Part shown: positions 32,741 through 44,460 of the stretch, piece by piece
Layout: the number at the start of each line of letters is the position of its first letter
Position numbering within the stretch: position 1 is the first letter of the stretch
From: Triatoma infestans
Taxonomy: Eukaryota > Arthropoda > Insecta > Hemiptera > Reduviidae
DNA: 64,000 nucleotides
Assembly: GCA_011037195.1 (NCBI GenBank)
Contig: JAAEAF010000230.1
Span: 103,924 to 167,923 of the forward strand
Reading direction: 5' to 3'
The notes under the pieces: model-generated
Told to the model about the DNA's origin: nothing
What the model saw: the letters and a program-made list of their open reading frames with translations, nothing else
Database searches by the model: none
Position numbers and translations under genes: made by a program

Positions 32741-32821
32741 CACAATTTAATAATAATTAATAATTCATATTAAATTTGTAAGAAATCTTAAAATTCTTAC
32801 TTTTTTTTGAACGATTTTATT

Positions 32822-33434
32822 TAGGGTAAAAGCTAAATAAGGCATAGGTAAGAGATGACGCACATTTCAAATTTATGCCCTCTATCAAAATATAGGAGAT
32901 AATATTAAAGAGATAATGCTTATAAAACATATGTCAACTCTTATTATCAACAAAAAAATGTTATTTTTCAAAATAAAGACTCATTTATTGCAGAACAAAA
33001 TACAAATACACTACATTTGGCCGTCTCTCCTACTATGGTGGGATAGATGACGCACCATAGGTAGGAGACCTCTCTTCTGTGAAGGTAATTCGGCTGATCG
33101 ACATAAAACTTGGTAAACACTATGTCTACGAGTCCAACTTTAACGACAGCAGGAAATCTTTCATTTCAATTGCAATTAATATAGTTTATAAAAAAGTTAA
33201 ACAATTTTACTAAGCGTTATGAAAATTCAGGTATTCACCAGATATAGCTGATGCGTATAAATGTTCCTAGAAACAGAAGAACACACAAAATAACTGAAGA
33301 ATTTTGCAATACGTTCGCTTCTGATCTCTCTACTCCTCGACTAACTTCCATGATGATGCCACGTGGTGGCAAAAAAGATAAGCAAAGCCTGCGTCTTCTC
33401 TCCTACCCCCGTCATCTCTCCTAGCTTTACCCTA
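32822..33434. mobile_element. Small TA-flanked TIR element, 613 bp
   Basis: Left end TAGGGTAAAAGCTA followed by GTAAGAGATGACGC; right end complement TAGGGTAAAGCTAGGAGAGA, then TGACGGGGGTAGGAGAGA. The GAGATGACGC motif also occurs inside (33047-33055 area). The termini start with TA and share the pattern of the pogo-like element at 59733. No transposase; MITE-like. Confidence 0.5.
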
Positions 33435-33699
33435 TACATGGAATTAAATTTTTTTTTTATAAAAATATATATTTTAAAAAATTTTTTGCACCCACCTCAA
33501 ATTCAGCACCTGACAATTTCAATTTATACGATTACATTATGTTTTTCGTGCAATTATTATTATTTTGGAGAAAAATGCCTCACAAACGCAATGCGATTTG
33601 TTCGTTTTGTGAAAAAAAAGAAGGTAATTTAACTTTCCTTAAACCAGAACACTCCAAACTCATTTTTCTAGAAAATGATTAATAAAAAATAAGTAATAG

Positions 33700-33965
33700 G
33701 CATATTTGTGGGTACGCATATTAGTATGCGAAATTTTTAGAAGATCATTTAGGTCAATCGCTACATTAGTTGATTTGATTGTAACCGAAACGTTTGTCTC
33801 AGATGCGGAAATGGTACCTAAACAGACGATCCAGTTTCTGTTACCTGCTATGTTTCGTTTTTGGAATTTTTTTTTTGTATTTTGGAATACTGCGCATGAA
33901 CATCCATACATACACACACCAATGACAGTCGCAATACTTACACTTACAATAGTAAGAGAATGTAA
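33700..33965 (-). repeat. Repeat A fragment, minus orientation
   Basis: The complement reads CTCTTACTATTGTAAGTGTAAGTATTGCGA, a GTGTGTGTATGTATG tract, ATCGTCTGTTTAGGTACCAT and TCTGAGACAAACGTTTCGG, i.e. the 5' half of repeat A. The 113-codon minus frame here is incidental. Confidence 0.65.
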
Positions 33966-34044
33966 AAAGATATAACAATCAAAAATCCAGTAAACATGCA
34001 AATAATTTTAGCATTTATATTGAACAGACGAAAGCCCGTAACTG

Positions 34045-34325
34045 TTATGAAGCCGTATGTAGTGAATGTGAGAAGAAAATAATTAGAGAGATAAATTAAG
34101 GAAGGTCAAGAAATAATAAGCTGGTAGATGAGCCGAACACTGTACAATAAAATAGAAACACAAACTGCACAAGGGGCTTTTAATCACACTGTCAATAGAT
34201 GTATTTATATGAATGAATTCACTCTCACTATTTTAGCCTAGGTAGCGAGTAACTAGGTTCTTCGGATCCTCACGAATCTCATCATGAATCTTAATGATTC
34301 CGGATCCCATCACATGTCATTGAAG
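34045..34325 (+). mobile_element. Solo 3' UTR fragment of the RTE-like LINE
   Basis: Blocks GCCGTATGTAGTGAATGTGA, AATTAGAGAGATAAATTAAG, GAGCCGAACACTGTACAATA, TTCTTCGGATCCTCACGAAT and GATTCCGGATCCCAT match 2095-2515 in order, with an internal deletion. A severely 5'-truncated copy. Confidence 0.75.
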
Positions 34326-35382
34326 AAAAAAATTAAACGTTATTTGACTTGATAATCTATTTCCCGAACTTCTTAATAATTACGTATTATTTTCTTATTA
34401 ATTACTTGTTAAGTAATAATTATACAAATCTTATATAATGTTCACCTTTTAACCTTTTACATTCATTTAGTATAAGATCATTAAAATTATTGTTGAAGGA
34501 ACATTAACAATAATTTCCGGTTTTAACAAATTCTAAAAATAGAGTACGAAGAAAAAAAATAAATTAAAACCATACTCTTTGCATTTTAAATTATAAACTT
34601 AAAATATTCATTATTGTTTGCCAAGTCTAATATTAACTGAAAATATTACGTAGATCAAAATTAATTAATGGAATACAATGGTCGAAATATTTTTCACTTT
34701 CAAAAGGGAAATAGTACGAGAAGAAATGTTTAAATGAAATCAAGTTAAATACTTCCTTAACATGTCTATAAATGGAAGTTGATAAAGAGTGGAGAAATGG
34801 TTTAGAGTGAATGTCTTAGGAACATGACTGGACAATAGATTGTAGCTGTTGTAGACGGTGACCAAACATTTAGATCTTCACTTTACTAACTGTGAAATAA
34901 TGGGCTGGGTCCACTTCTTAACTATTTTACTTCTATTAACTTGTTTCGACATTATATCTTATATAATTATTGTTCCTAATGTACACTATTATTTGTTATA
35001 CAACGCTCTCTATGGGAGAGACATATTAGTCTCCATACTTAATTATTTACATTTACTCTCTAATTTCTACATTTCTCTTCCCAAAGTTCAGTACCATTTT
35101 TTTAGTAATTGAGAAGTCATCTAATAAATCGTAACTGCATTATTATAGATCTAAACTCTTAATTAAAACAGTACATGGAGAAAAACAATTTTTTAAAGTG
35201 CTTAATAGAAAAATACATTTGTAATGCATTTAACACAATGTGGTTTCCAACGATATATTGCTTTTATTACTTCCTCATTGTGATTTCCTCTACATTTGAT
35301 TAGTTAATTATGGCCCCTGTTTTAACTTACTCATTTTTGTTTATATTTTCTATTTAATAGATGAATGTGATATATTTATTTC
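34326..35382. other. No recognised feature
   Basis: AT-rich, short frames only. Confidence 0.45.
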
Positions 35383-35395
35383 ACTTACTCCTAGT

Positions 35396-36027
35396 TAGCT
35401 CTCGAGAGCGAGGATGGGCTCGTAGGATTGCTTTATAGGCCCTGAGCCTTTCTGCGGGTTGCCCAGGTGCCTGATTCAAGCTTTTATCAAGGTTTGGATA
35501 GAAGATCAGCGTCTGCAATGGTAAGAAAGTACACCAAGGCAGAGGCAGGCTAAATTCTTTATTAAAAGAAATTTACCTAAATTTACCAGGGACCCATTGA
35601 GCCATAGCAACTGAGCCATAAAATTAATATACATTAGAAGCATTGACAGAATTCTAAATTTGAAGTAAAGGCTAGTAGCTATAAGGCTAATAGTGGGTCT
35701 TCTAACAGCTCATTGTAGGCTGAATAAGCAGATGGACCAATTACTACTTGCAGACAACGCAGTATGCCGATTTTGCAAGACGTGGAGGAAACCTCATCCA
35801 CATATCCATTGTGCGTTAGCCGGCTTGATGAGGACAAAGTTTCTTTAACCGGGGACAACTAATCCCGAAGCCAAGAGCTTCATGACGGAACCACTCTCCG
35901 CTTTGCTAAGCCTGAATAAGATGGCGAAGCTGAAGGATGTGCTATAAATCCCAGGGGATCCACGATAGACCTCTTAATTAGGTCGCAGTGGAATCAGGCT
36001 AAGGCATCCCCGTTTCTCAATCTAATC
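35396..36027 (+). pseudogene. RNase-H-type LINE C-terminal remnant
   Basis: The readable frame contains ALRLIVGLLTAHCRLNKQMDQ and AVCRFCKTWRKPHPHIHCAL (the zinc-knuckle-like C-X2-C..H..C tail of RNase-H LINEs), then NPEAKSFMTEPLSALLSLNK and DVL-stop near 35945. The 3' UTR contains GATCCACGATAGACCTC and AGGTCGCAGTGGAATCAG. The RT domain is missing. Same clade as the minus-strand insertions at 2579-3384 and 40913-41358. Confidence 0.75.
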
Positions 36028-36380
36028 TACTCCTAATAAGAACAACTTATTTCGATCGTGCCAGATTTTCAAAATTGAGGTTTCACCGGAGTACATGTTT
36101 TGGAGTCCCCTGAATAAGACAATAAAACGTTTTTAGCGAATGGTGTGTCTGAGTGTGTGTGTGTGTGTATGTTTTAACAGAATATCTCGAAAACAAGAAG
36201 TTTTAGGAAGCACAAACTTGGTGTTCCGATTAGGTACTACCACCACATCAGACACGAATATTTTGGGCGAAATCCATGAATCGGAAGTATGACTGTCCTA
36301 AATGGATTTTTTCAGTTTTTCGTGATTTTTTTTCGGAAACAATTTTCTTTAAACTTTTTATACTATCTACACACATAAAT

Positions 36381-36437
36381 AGTCCGGAGGCGCCAATGAC
36401 CGTAGTTGTTGACGCGCCTTAATAAATAAAATAAATT
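36381..36437 (+). mobile_element. SINE 3' tail fragment
   Basis: GTCCGGAGGCGCCAATGACC, then GTTGACGCGCCTTAATAAAT and an A-rich end, inside a repeat A copy. Head and body absent (5'-truncated). Confidence 0.75.
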
Positions 36438-36494
36438 ATATTAATTAGAGTAAGAAAAAGTCATGTGAGTGTTTCACACCAGGTTTTTTAAATG

Positions 36495-37706
36495 GCAATG
36501 TTTAGTCAAAATACGTCGGGAATGTCTATTCTGATAATTTCTTAGCCCCGAATTATATTCAGGTCTATTTGAAGTCCAGTTATCTTCAGCTGTTTTATTT
36601 TTAACACATTTTATAATATTTGAAAGAAAATCATATCGAATTCTACCTAAACTAACTTAACATTTATTAAGATTCGCTCCTCTTTTTTAGACTCTCTAAA
36701 AGAAGTTTGATACTTACCAAACTTTTTTTTATACAAATTCTACAGGGAGCCCTGATTATTCATCAGCGAACATGATGAACTTTCTCTGGTATGCAAGACC
36801 AATAACTTCGAGGATAATCTTTTATTTTCAAATGCAGAAATAAAATAAGAGTAATCATTTTTTTTTTGTTGATTATTAATTAAAATAAAACACATCACTT
36901 CACGTACAGTTTCTACTGATGCTATGTATTGCGCATTTAAGTACGCTCTAAGCAAGACCGATGCTCGACATGAGTACCAGCTTACGCAACAAGCTCCGAT
37001 AAATAGGTCGGAGTCTGGAGATTCTTTGTTTATTTAAAAACGTGCCCAATTTAAATCTTTATATAAAAAATATCAATTCAATTCACTGTCGATTCAACGA
37101 GTCAACAAGTCAATGAGTCTCGATTCTATAGTTTTAAGGAAAGAGACTTAATATCATCTATATAATATCATCTTAAAAACATGCATTCGTTCATTCTTCT
37201 TACTGAATATCAAGTGTAAATAATGCGTGTCTTTTTTCTTCAACCAAACGTGATGAACACCATAATCTCCAGTATCACAATAAAAATGCCACAATCACAA
37301 ATATGATATAGTAGATAAGCGCCACTTCTCACAGAGTTAAATACTAAATCCTCTCCTTATCTGCACTGTAACATTAAGAATCCTTACTAAACTAAAAGTT
37401 AAAACAATAAAATAACCACTAACACAGCTATAACCTTTATATTGCATAACATTTTACTAATAGTACAATGCTAACAGCTGAATGTAAGTATGTAATATTT
37501 CAACGATGACTTTTAAAATATTATTATTACGATAATAAAAATTAAAAAAAATCTGAATAATTTAAGGATACTATTATTTGAGTAATATCAATCAAAACGT
37601 AAAAAAGAAAAACTTCAGACTACAGTTGCAAAAGATAAGATAAGAAAATATTATTTCAATGTTATATTACAAAAAAATCAATCAATATTAAGTCTATTCT
37701 TAGTAA
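36495..37706. other. No recognised feature
   Basis: AT-rich. A GC-richer stretch at 36930-37025 is unexplained. Confidence 0.45.
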
Positions 37707-38617
37707 TATGAGGGTCATTCAATAAGTAACGAGACAAATCGCTGTAGCTTAAAAAAACCGATTTATTTAATCAATACAAAACTTTGGCTACTTTTCAACA
37801 TAGTCCCCAGCAACATTTATACAGTTGTCCCATCGTTCTTTTAATTTGTGTATGCCTCTGGCATAAAATTCTTTGGGTTGATCTCGAAGCCACTTTTGCA
37901 CCTCATTTTTTTTAACTTCTTCATTGGATTGAAAATTTTTCCCACGTAAGGGATCCAAACAAATGGAAGTTTGATGAAGTGAGGTCGGAGCTGTAGGAGG
38001 AATGTAAAAGAATCTCCCATCCCACTTTTTTAAGTGTTTCTTGACTGTGCAGAGTGTGGGCGCGCGTTGTCATGAAGCAAAATCAAGCCTTTAGTCAAGA
38101 GTCCACGACGTCTCGTTCGAATGGCAGGCCTTACTTGTACCTCGCAAGCACTTCTTTAGCTACCAGTTCACCAGTAATACGCTTGTTGTCCTGAAGGAAA
38201 GCGTAAATGCGAGATTCGAGGAAGAAAATTGCAACTCCAACCGGTCATCCACTTCGTTGCTCGTCACAGACAATTTCACGGCCATTTTTAAACTGTTCTA
38301 CCCATTTGTAAACATTCGAACGGTTCAAACAATTATTCCCGTACATTTTCAACATTCTTTCCTGGGTTTAACAATTTTTGATACCCTCTGTAAAATCTAA
38401 TCATTGAGCGTTGTTCTTCCGAGGTGCAATGCTCGAGCGGACTCGCCATTGTTAACTGAATACATTTGAGGTTATGCTTACCAAATACTCTCGAACAGCT
38501 GATGAGAAACTAAGTACAAGAATGCCAACTTGCCTCACTGAAAGTATTGTATTGATTAAACAAACCGTTTCTGAGATACAGCTATTTGCCCCTGTTACTT
38601 TTTGAATGACTCTCGTA
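37707..38617 (-). mobile_element. Internally deleted mariner, 911 bp, minus strand
   Basis: Same ends as the other two copies (TATGAGGGTCATTCAATAAG at left; CTCTCGTA at right, TA-flanked). Compared with 23844-25103 it lacks about 350 bp between the ATGGCAGGCCTTACTTG segment (38131-38147) and AGCACTTCTTTAGCTACCAG (38148 onward), removing the region of the first catalytic Asp. The N-terminal codons (MASPLEHCTSEEQRS, complement of 38450-38406) and the C-terminal helix region remain. It could move only with transposase from another copy. Confidence 0.9.
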
Positions 38618-39366
38618 TTATGAAATGTTGGAGGAAGACTTTGTATTCATTGGACGTACATTACTATAAATCGTGAAATGGTAATATCGCTTTAGCAATT
38701 TATTATATTGTATCTCACACGAAGATTATGGAGTCCAATGTATATTTGAAAAATACAGAAGCAACACGGGGTCCCATGTGTATTGGAAAAATAATTGAAA
38801 AATATGCACACATTTTGGAAAAAATTATAATATTAAATTACAATATTATGTAATCAATATTATATAATGCACTTATCCAATTTGTTACATTTAATAAAAA
38901 TCGAACCACATTTGTTATTATATGAATTGAAAAAGTTAGCACATTCAGAATTCCGAACTAGGATATCATTTTATTATAATACAGATGAGGGGATTATCGT
39001 GAAATATAAGTTGGCGTTCGACAGAATCATATTTTAATGGGATAACGCAGGCAATCATCCTTTCTGTATTAAACAATTTTTTTCATTTTCAAAGTGATTA
39101 TCAACAAATTTTAATGATTTTATTTTGATATTTCGAATCTTTTCCAATTTAAGTGGGTCATAAGCCCGCAAGGGGTACTGTTGGATGCAGTTACTTGGGG
39201 AGTAGCGATCCCAAAGGTTATCACAGCTCCGTGATCCATGCACTTCATCAGAACAATACACAATTCACTTAAACTACATACACTCTACACATTACAGACA
39301 AGGCCAAACACAGTACACAAAATAGGGTTACCGTTCCTAGTTAATTGGCGAAAGCCAAGGGGGAAG
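38618..39366. other. No recognised feature
   Basis: AT-rich to 39130. The GC-richer part 39150-39360 is unassigned. Confidence 0.4.
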
Positions 39367-39551
39367 GAAGGGATTAGCTCAGTGGTAGCGCGCTGGACTA
39401 GCAACGCGGAGATCCCGGGTTCGAATCCAGCATGCTGCCTTTACATTTTTTTCTTTCTAGGAGCCTCTACAACTTACTGTCCGGTGATGAGCAATGTGTC
39501 TATAGCTAGAGAACACTGCTTGGAGACCGGCGGTGCACTGAGATGGCTCCG
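39367..39551 (+). mobile_element. tRNA-headed SINE with the best-preserved promoter
   Basis: GGGATTAGCTCAGTGGTAGC (A box) and GGGTTCGAATCC (B box) are both consensus-like. Folding by eye on a tRNA cloverleaf puts AGC at the anticodon (loop CTAGCAA), resembling tRNA-Ala, but the anticodon stem pairs poorly. The body follows as in other copies up to GCACTGAGATGGCTCC. Instead of the usual GGCGCCAATGACC tail it continues into LINE-like sequence. Confidence 0.85.
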
Positions 39552-39625
39552 GGGTCATAATAGATCTTACAGGTCGTAGTGCAATAATCCCCTACAACAT
39601 CTAATCTACGTGGGTCATAAGTTGT
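39552..39625 (+). mobile_element. LINE 3'-end sequence fused to the SINE
   Basis: CATAATAGATCTTACAGGTC, GTAGTGCAATAATCCCC and CATCTAATCTACGTGGG parallel the RNase-H-LINE 3' UTR at 35957-36030 (ACGATAGACCTC..AGGTCGCAGTGGAAT..CATCCCC..CAATCTAATCTAC). Confidence 0.55.
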
Positions 39626-39757
39626 CGATCTCTGCTTTCATGTAACCCATCAGTACTGTGTGTTCTAACTTTGTGTAATATTAGTGACAAGTTAATTTAT
39701 TAACTAATCATTTTAAGTTATGTTGGTATGTTGGGTATTTTAAGTTTTAAGTTGGAA

Positions 39758-40095
39758 GAAAATCGGTTACAGAACCAGACTTTACAGAATAGATTTCGCA
39801 GTTTGTTGGAATTTCGCTCGGAAACGTACCAGCGATTCCGCTTCTTTAAATTTGGATTGTTAAACGCACAGACATAACCAAAACAGTTTTATTTTGAAAT
39901 TTTTTCCCCAAAAAATTGATTATAAGGTTTTTTTTAAGGTTTTTGAGGAATTTTTGATTTTCGATTTTCAAGGGTTATTTGGGAAATCTCAGGAGTCCTC
40001 GAAAACATGTATTTCGAAAATATGAACATGTATTTCGAAAATTTGAACGATCGCAGTAACTTCCTCTTAATATGAGTTAGCAGAAAGTAAAAAGG
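39758..40095. repeat. Two repeat A fragments in opposite orientation
   Basis: 39758-39950 plus: AAAATCGGTTACAGAACCAG and CTTTACAGAATAGATTTCGC. 39960-40095 minus: CGAAAACATGTATTTCGAAA and GATCGCAGTAACTTCCTCTT with the GAGTTAGCAGAAAGTAA end. Confidence 0.5.
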
Positions 40096-40898
40096 TTCAT
40101 CACACACAAGAAAAAGATTAAGTTAGATTTAAGGTCCTGGGGCAGATTGACTGTACAGACGTTTGGCTACATAATAATATTCGACTGTCTGATTTTTGAA
40201 ACATAAAAGCTTAAAAGTAATTTATTAACCACGAACAACATTTTTTACATTAAATAAACTGTTTGGAGTTTGATAAAATTACCTATAACTGACCGGGACA
40301 AGACTGAACAGGTACAGATGGTTGGAGGACAATCACTGAAGAAAGAAGACGAGAAATCCATTTTATTGATTAAATAAATAATAATAACCTTATAACCATA
40401 TATATATATAGAGTTAGGAGAATTGATTTCTTTCTCCAACTAAATATTATTACTCGCTTTCTCTCAATTATCTAACTAATTATCTCTCAATGTTGTGCTG
40501 GCATGTTGACATTATTTATTATGTCAAAAATTAGAGAACAAATTTGTACATAACCTACAACTACAACTACAACTACAAAAGTGATAGTGAATACAATTTG
40601 ATATATTTTTATAGATCACAACACTTCACTTTATTTTTACAAGTAGTGAAATATGTAATTGTTCAATTTTATTACCGCTACAATTAAAGTGATCAATTCC
40701 TAAATGATATGACAATGTTTCAACTTTATGTTTTAATATCCAACATCTTGATGGATGAAGTTGTCCTTCTTTCACTTTTATTCTTGATGAAAGTAATTGG
40801 ATTAAAATAAAACATTTTTTTTTTGCAGTCTCTGTTATTCGACTTTCTCTTATGGCAGTTAATGCAATTATGAATTTTCTTTAAAAATGCAAATATTT
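40096..40898. other. No recognised feature
   Basis: AT-rich; a (CTACAA)4 hexamer run near 40556-40578. Confidence 0.5.
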
Positions 40899-40912
40899 AT
40901 TCAGTTGCCCTA

Positions 40913-41358
40913 GATTAGATTCTGTGAGGGAATTGGCTCTTCACCCTGCGCCACCACGTCCCCCAAGGGTCTATTGTGGCACCCCTAAGATGGAGACCCC
41001 TCCCCAGTCCTGTCATTTATTTGAACTTTGGAATCTGTGGAGGCTTCTAGGTGGTCGGTTAAGAGCACCTCCCATCAGTAGGCACTCTCTCGAGTCCTGT
41101 CTACCTTAATAAACTACTGAGAGGGGCCCCTGGCTGAGGTTTGCAGGCGACAGCTTCACCTCTCCAAAGAGGCGAAACCTCAGCCATACAAGCCCTTCGC
41201 TCTGTCACAGAACGTGCGAATGTCCAGGTACCCGACCAGGAAAACCTTATTGTGGCTACTAATTTCCCTGAGTCACCTAGGCAATCCCACACTACCCTTG
41301 AGCTGATCTCCCACGAGTCAATTGCTCGCAGGGCAGCCTGGCTTCCGAATAAATGACG
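40913..41358 (-). mobile_element. RNase-H LINE, 5'-truncated and internally deleted, minus
   Basis: Flanked by a perfect 14-bp duplication ATTCAGTTGCCCTA (40899-40912 and 41359-41372). Same family as 2579-3384: shared blocks CTGCGCCACCACGTCCCCCA, CTTTGGAATCTGTGGAGGCT, CTCCAAAGAGGCGAAACCTC. It starts at VIYSDSQAAL-type codons (complement of 41356-41330) and lacks about 350 bp between the TCACAGAACGTGCG segment and the ATGTCCAGGTAC segment, i.e. the end of RNase H and most of the knuckle region. Confidence 0.85.
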
Positions 41359-41459
41359 ATTCAGTTGCCCTAACATAAATATAGAGTAGGAATATTTCCA
41401 TCCATAGCAGGTACTCACTTATTGGGATTTACGTTATAGATCAGAAGACAACGAGTGTA

Positions 41460-41785
41460 ATCCTGAATATTTTCCGAGAAAAGTTAGAAATAAAAGTGAT
41501 AGACATTTGTGCGTTTAGATTACTGTAGAAAGTTAAAGGAAATCGTTAGAGCCATTTTCGAGAATATCGGCAAAAAATTTAAAAACAAAAACATTCAACA
41601 AAATCGCACTTCTGTTGTTGGATTTTTGACTGAAATCTTCATTGTCCAAATGCAGTATGGGTATCTAAACGGAATATCAAGTTGGACGATTTTTAGATAG
41701 TTTATTCACATATATAAACACTAAATTTCGAATATTTATTACGATACTTCCTTTATATTCCTCTAATTAGATAAAAAGAAAGTAA
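41460..41785 (-). repeat. Repeat A fragment, minus orientation
   Basis: AGGAAATCGTTAGAGCCATT, AACAAAATCGCACTTCTG, CTAAACGGAATATCAAGTTG and at the end ATTACGATACTTCCTTTATA, then TCCTCTAATTAG and AAAGAAAGTAAG, the complement of the 5' end. Confidence 0.65.
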
Positions 41786-42099
41786 GAAGTACTAGATAAG
41801 ATATTTAAGAGTAAAGCTTGACTTCCCAGCTCCTCGACAACCCCTTGAAAATTAATTTTTTTCGGAAAAATGCTTTAAATAAAAAAACAATAGGTCTATA
41901 GGAGCAGTTTAAAGAAATTCATCTAGGTCTACACCTAGTTTAATAAAGGAACTCATTAGAGTTTAGAAATTCATTAGAGTTACTTGGTAGTTGGTGTATC
42001 AAGTATACCAGAGTCGTTTTAGTGAAAAACACAAAGAACTGTAAAAATCATTTCAGAAAAAGTAGTCCTTCCGTCCTTTCGAAACGAGAGAACACTCTA

Positions 42100-42186
42100 T
42101 GGAAGCCGGCAATCGTTCATTGAAAAGAACGCGGGCGCCAATGACCATAGATGTTGACGCTTCTTAAATTAAAAAAAAAAAAAAAA
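42100..42186 (+). mobile_element. SINE 3' end fragment
   Basis: GGAAGCCGGCAATCG, GGGCGCCAATGACCATAGAT, GTTGACGCTTCTTAAATT and a poly(A) tail of about 16. Confidence 0.75.
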
Positions 42187-43397
42187 TAGCGTATAAATAT
42201 ATTTATCTGAAAAATCGCTTATTCTGGAGTCTTAATTTTGATCTTTTTCAGTCAGGCTCAGTCTGTTGTTGGAATTCTGTTCAGAGTCTGTGTATGTAAG
42301 ATGTATTGTAATTTACTTTGTGGCACATTATATATCAGTTCAGAGTTCTAGAAGGGACTGAACTTGTTATTACCAACGCCCTCCACAAAATAAACAGAAA
42401 TAAACAACATATAAAGAAAATTGTAATAACTTTAAAAGTAAATAATAAGATAAGAATTATCAATGCCAAAAAAAAAAAAATAATAATAATAATATAAATT
42501 GTAACTATCGTGCAAGTAGTGGAATTGCGTGTTTCAGATTAAACAGGGAAGAGAACGTCACTTCATTCCTGTGAGCTCAATCACTTTATAGAAAGGTAAC
42601 ATAGGTCAACAAGTACGAGGTCATCTAGCTAGTGAGTGGGTCACTAACCAAACGAATAATAGAAAAGATGTAACTGAGGTGACAATGCTGTACAATCTCT
42701 TATGATTTTTACAGCTGTACAATCACCTATATTTTTTTTTTTTGTTTATTTTAATAATTTAATTTTTTTTATAAATGTTTGTAATAATACTGAAGTTTAT
42801 TTTTGTCTGAAATATATTCTAGTTAGTTGTTTTGTTCCTAAAAATACCAGTTTTTATCTTAGACCAGTCTGGCTCTTTCTTGTGATCCCAATTCGGCACA
42901 TCACTGTAGTTATAAGGTGTCTATATTATTTGGATTTGATATTATCGTGGCTACCAAAAACAGCTTAAAATGCTGTTATAGAAAAGTGAAAACTAATCAG
43001 ATTATTAATTTATGCTAAGTATCGATTGTGAAAATAGAAAAATGTCTCAGTGTCTCGAAAATCACATTGCATACTTGGAAGATTTTGAAAAAAAAAAAGA
43101 TGAACTTTATATCTTCTGTGACATTTCTTATTTAATTTTTCGAACGGAAATCTTTAAAAATAGCAGCTCTCAATAACAGATTAAAATTTCTTCTTTTAAA
43201 TCGCAAATACATTTCTTTTACAACCGATAGCTTTTCCTAATAAAAACTTTTTTTAAAGAAAATAATTATTTTATGACCAAATTAAACTTTTAATTGCTAG
43301 TTTGCTTTATATTGATTTTATTTGATTTTTATTTGCTTATTTATCCGAGAATACTTAGTCGTGAGAAATTGTATGTGTTTCTAACTATTCTTTTTAC
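42187..43397. other. No recognised feature
   Basis: AT-rich, short frames only. Confidence 0.45.
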
Positions 43398-43735
43398 TTA
43401 CTCTTATCAGTATTAAGATAGTGTCAAATTTTCGAAATTGAGTTTTGTCACCGGAAATACATGTTTTGAGGTCGCCTGAATACGAAAACCTTGTCTATAT
43501 ATTATAGACAGTGTCTATGTGTGAACAAAATATCTCAAAAACAAAAAAAATTGCAAAAAGCTCAAACTTGTCATTCCGATTGGGTACTTTCACACCGTAT
43601 TGACACAAAGGATTTGGGCAAAATCCATCAAACGGAAGGAAGTGCAACTAACTGAATGTTTTCTTCAGTTTTTGTGATTTGCTCGAAAACGGTTGCAAGG
43701 ATACTTACATACTTCACTGATTATGTGTAGTTCTG
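43398..43735 (+). repeat. Repeat A fragment
   Basis: GTGTCAAATTTTCGAAATTG, TCACCGGAAATACATGTTTT, AATATCTCAAAAACAAAAAA, AAATCCATCAAACGGAAGGA and CGAAAACGGTTGCAAGG. Confidence 0.7.
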
Positions 43736-44009
43736 CCGCCGATATCATATTACTGTAAATTCAAAGCATTGTGTATTGGAATCAGATGTCTTGGTATCGG
43801 GAGTTGAAGTTTTAGATAGTTGTTATTCGAAATACGTACTACTGATTTAAGAAAATGAACTATATTTTAACAAATAATTTAATGTGTTTTGAAATAGATA
43901 AACTAAGATGCACAATTGTAAATGAATATAAGAATTATGAAATGATTAATAAATATTAAAGAAATAGTGTTTAAAACCTTGAATAGGGACGCGCTCGCGA
44001 TGTGTGAAA

Positions 44010-44460
44010 CTTAACTGACGTGAACGATGACTGATCTTGTACTGGTTGTGAACTGATCTCCCGGAACCGACGTGTGTATGACTGATGTATGACTGATGTA
44101 TAACTGATAACTGATGGTGACTCGTGGAATACTGATTATTAACTCATGTGTAACTGATGTTATACTGATCCCTTCCTCCAGTGGAGCGACGTTTATATTT
44201 GCATCACTCACAGATCGGCTGATGTGTGAGTACGTGCCACACTAAGACATCTCGCGTAGTATATTGACCTTAGGGGAGGTCGGTCCGGGGTGGCGTCAGA
44301 TGGTAGCCAGGTGGCCTCTTAAGTGTACATTGACCCTTGTATGAAGGAAATACAGGCCAGGTGTTGCGGCGGTTCTTTTGACTGTATAATGACCCCTGTT
44401 TGAAAGGGTTTTGCCGTCGGTTCTTGACCTGCAGATAGCGGCTGGCTGGAACCACTAGTT
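44010..44460. other. Unexplained GC-richer patch with ACTGAT repeats
   Basis: 44020-44170 contains about ten imperfect (A)TGACTGATGTAT/ACTGAT units. 44270-44455 is GC-rich (GGGGAGGTCGGTCCGGGGTG, GCCAGGTGGCCTCT). It could be part of an LTR, but no paired LTR, primer site or polypurine tract was found in the window. Confidence 0.3.

Larger units (their letters stand above)
35383..36490 (+). repeat. Repeat A copy split by an RNase-H LINE
   Basis: The 5' end (CACTTACTCCTAGT, 35382-35395) is separated from the rest (36028-36490) by a LINE remnant flanked by an imperfect 10-bp duplication TACTCCTA(G/A)T (35386-35395; 36028-36037). The rest has TTTCACCGGAGTACATGTTT, a GT tract at 36150-36168, CATGAATCGGAAGTATGAC, a SINE tail (36381-36437), and the terminus GTAAGAAAAAGTCATGTGAG with TGTTTCACACC. 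Confidence 0.75.

Noticed and set aside
33660..34001. 113-codon minus-strand gene
   Set aside because: Overlaps a decayed repeat A copy, with no domain or conserved start context.
39367..39440. Functional tRNA-Ala gene
   Set aside because: A and B boxes are good, but the acceptor and anticodon stems do not pair properly and the sequence continues into a SINE body shared with other copies.
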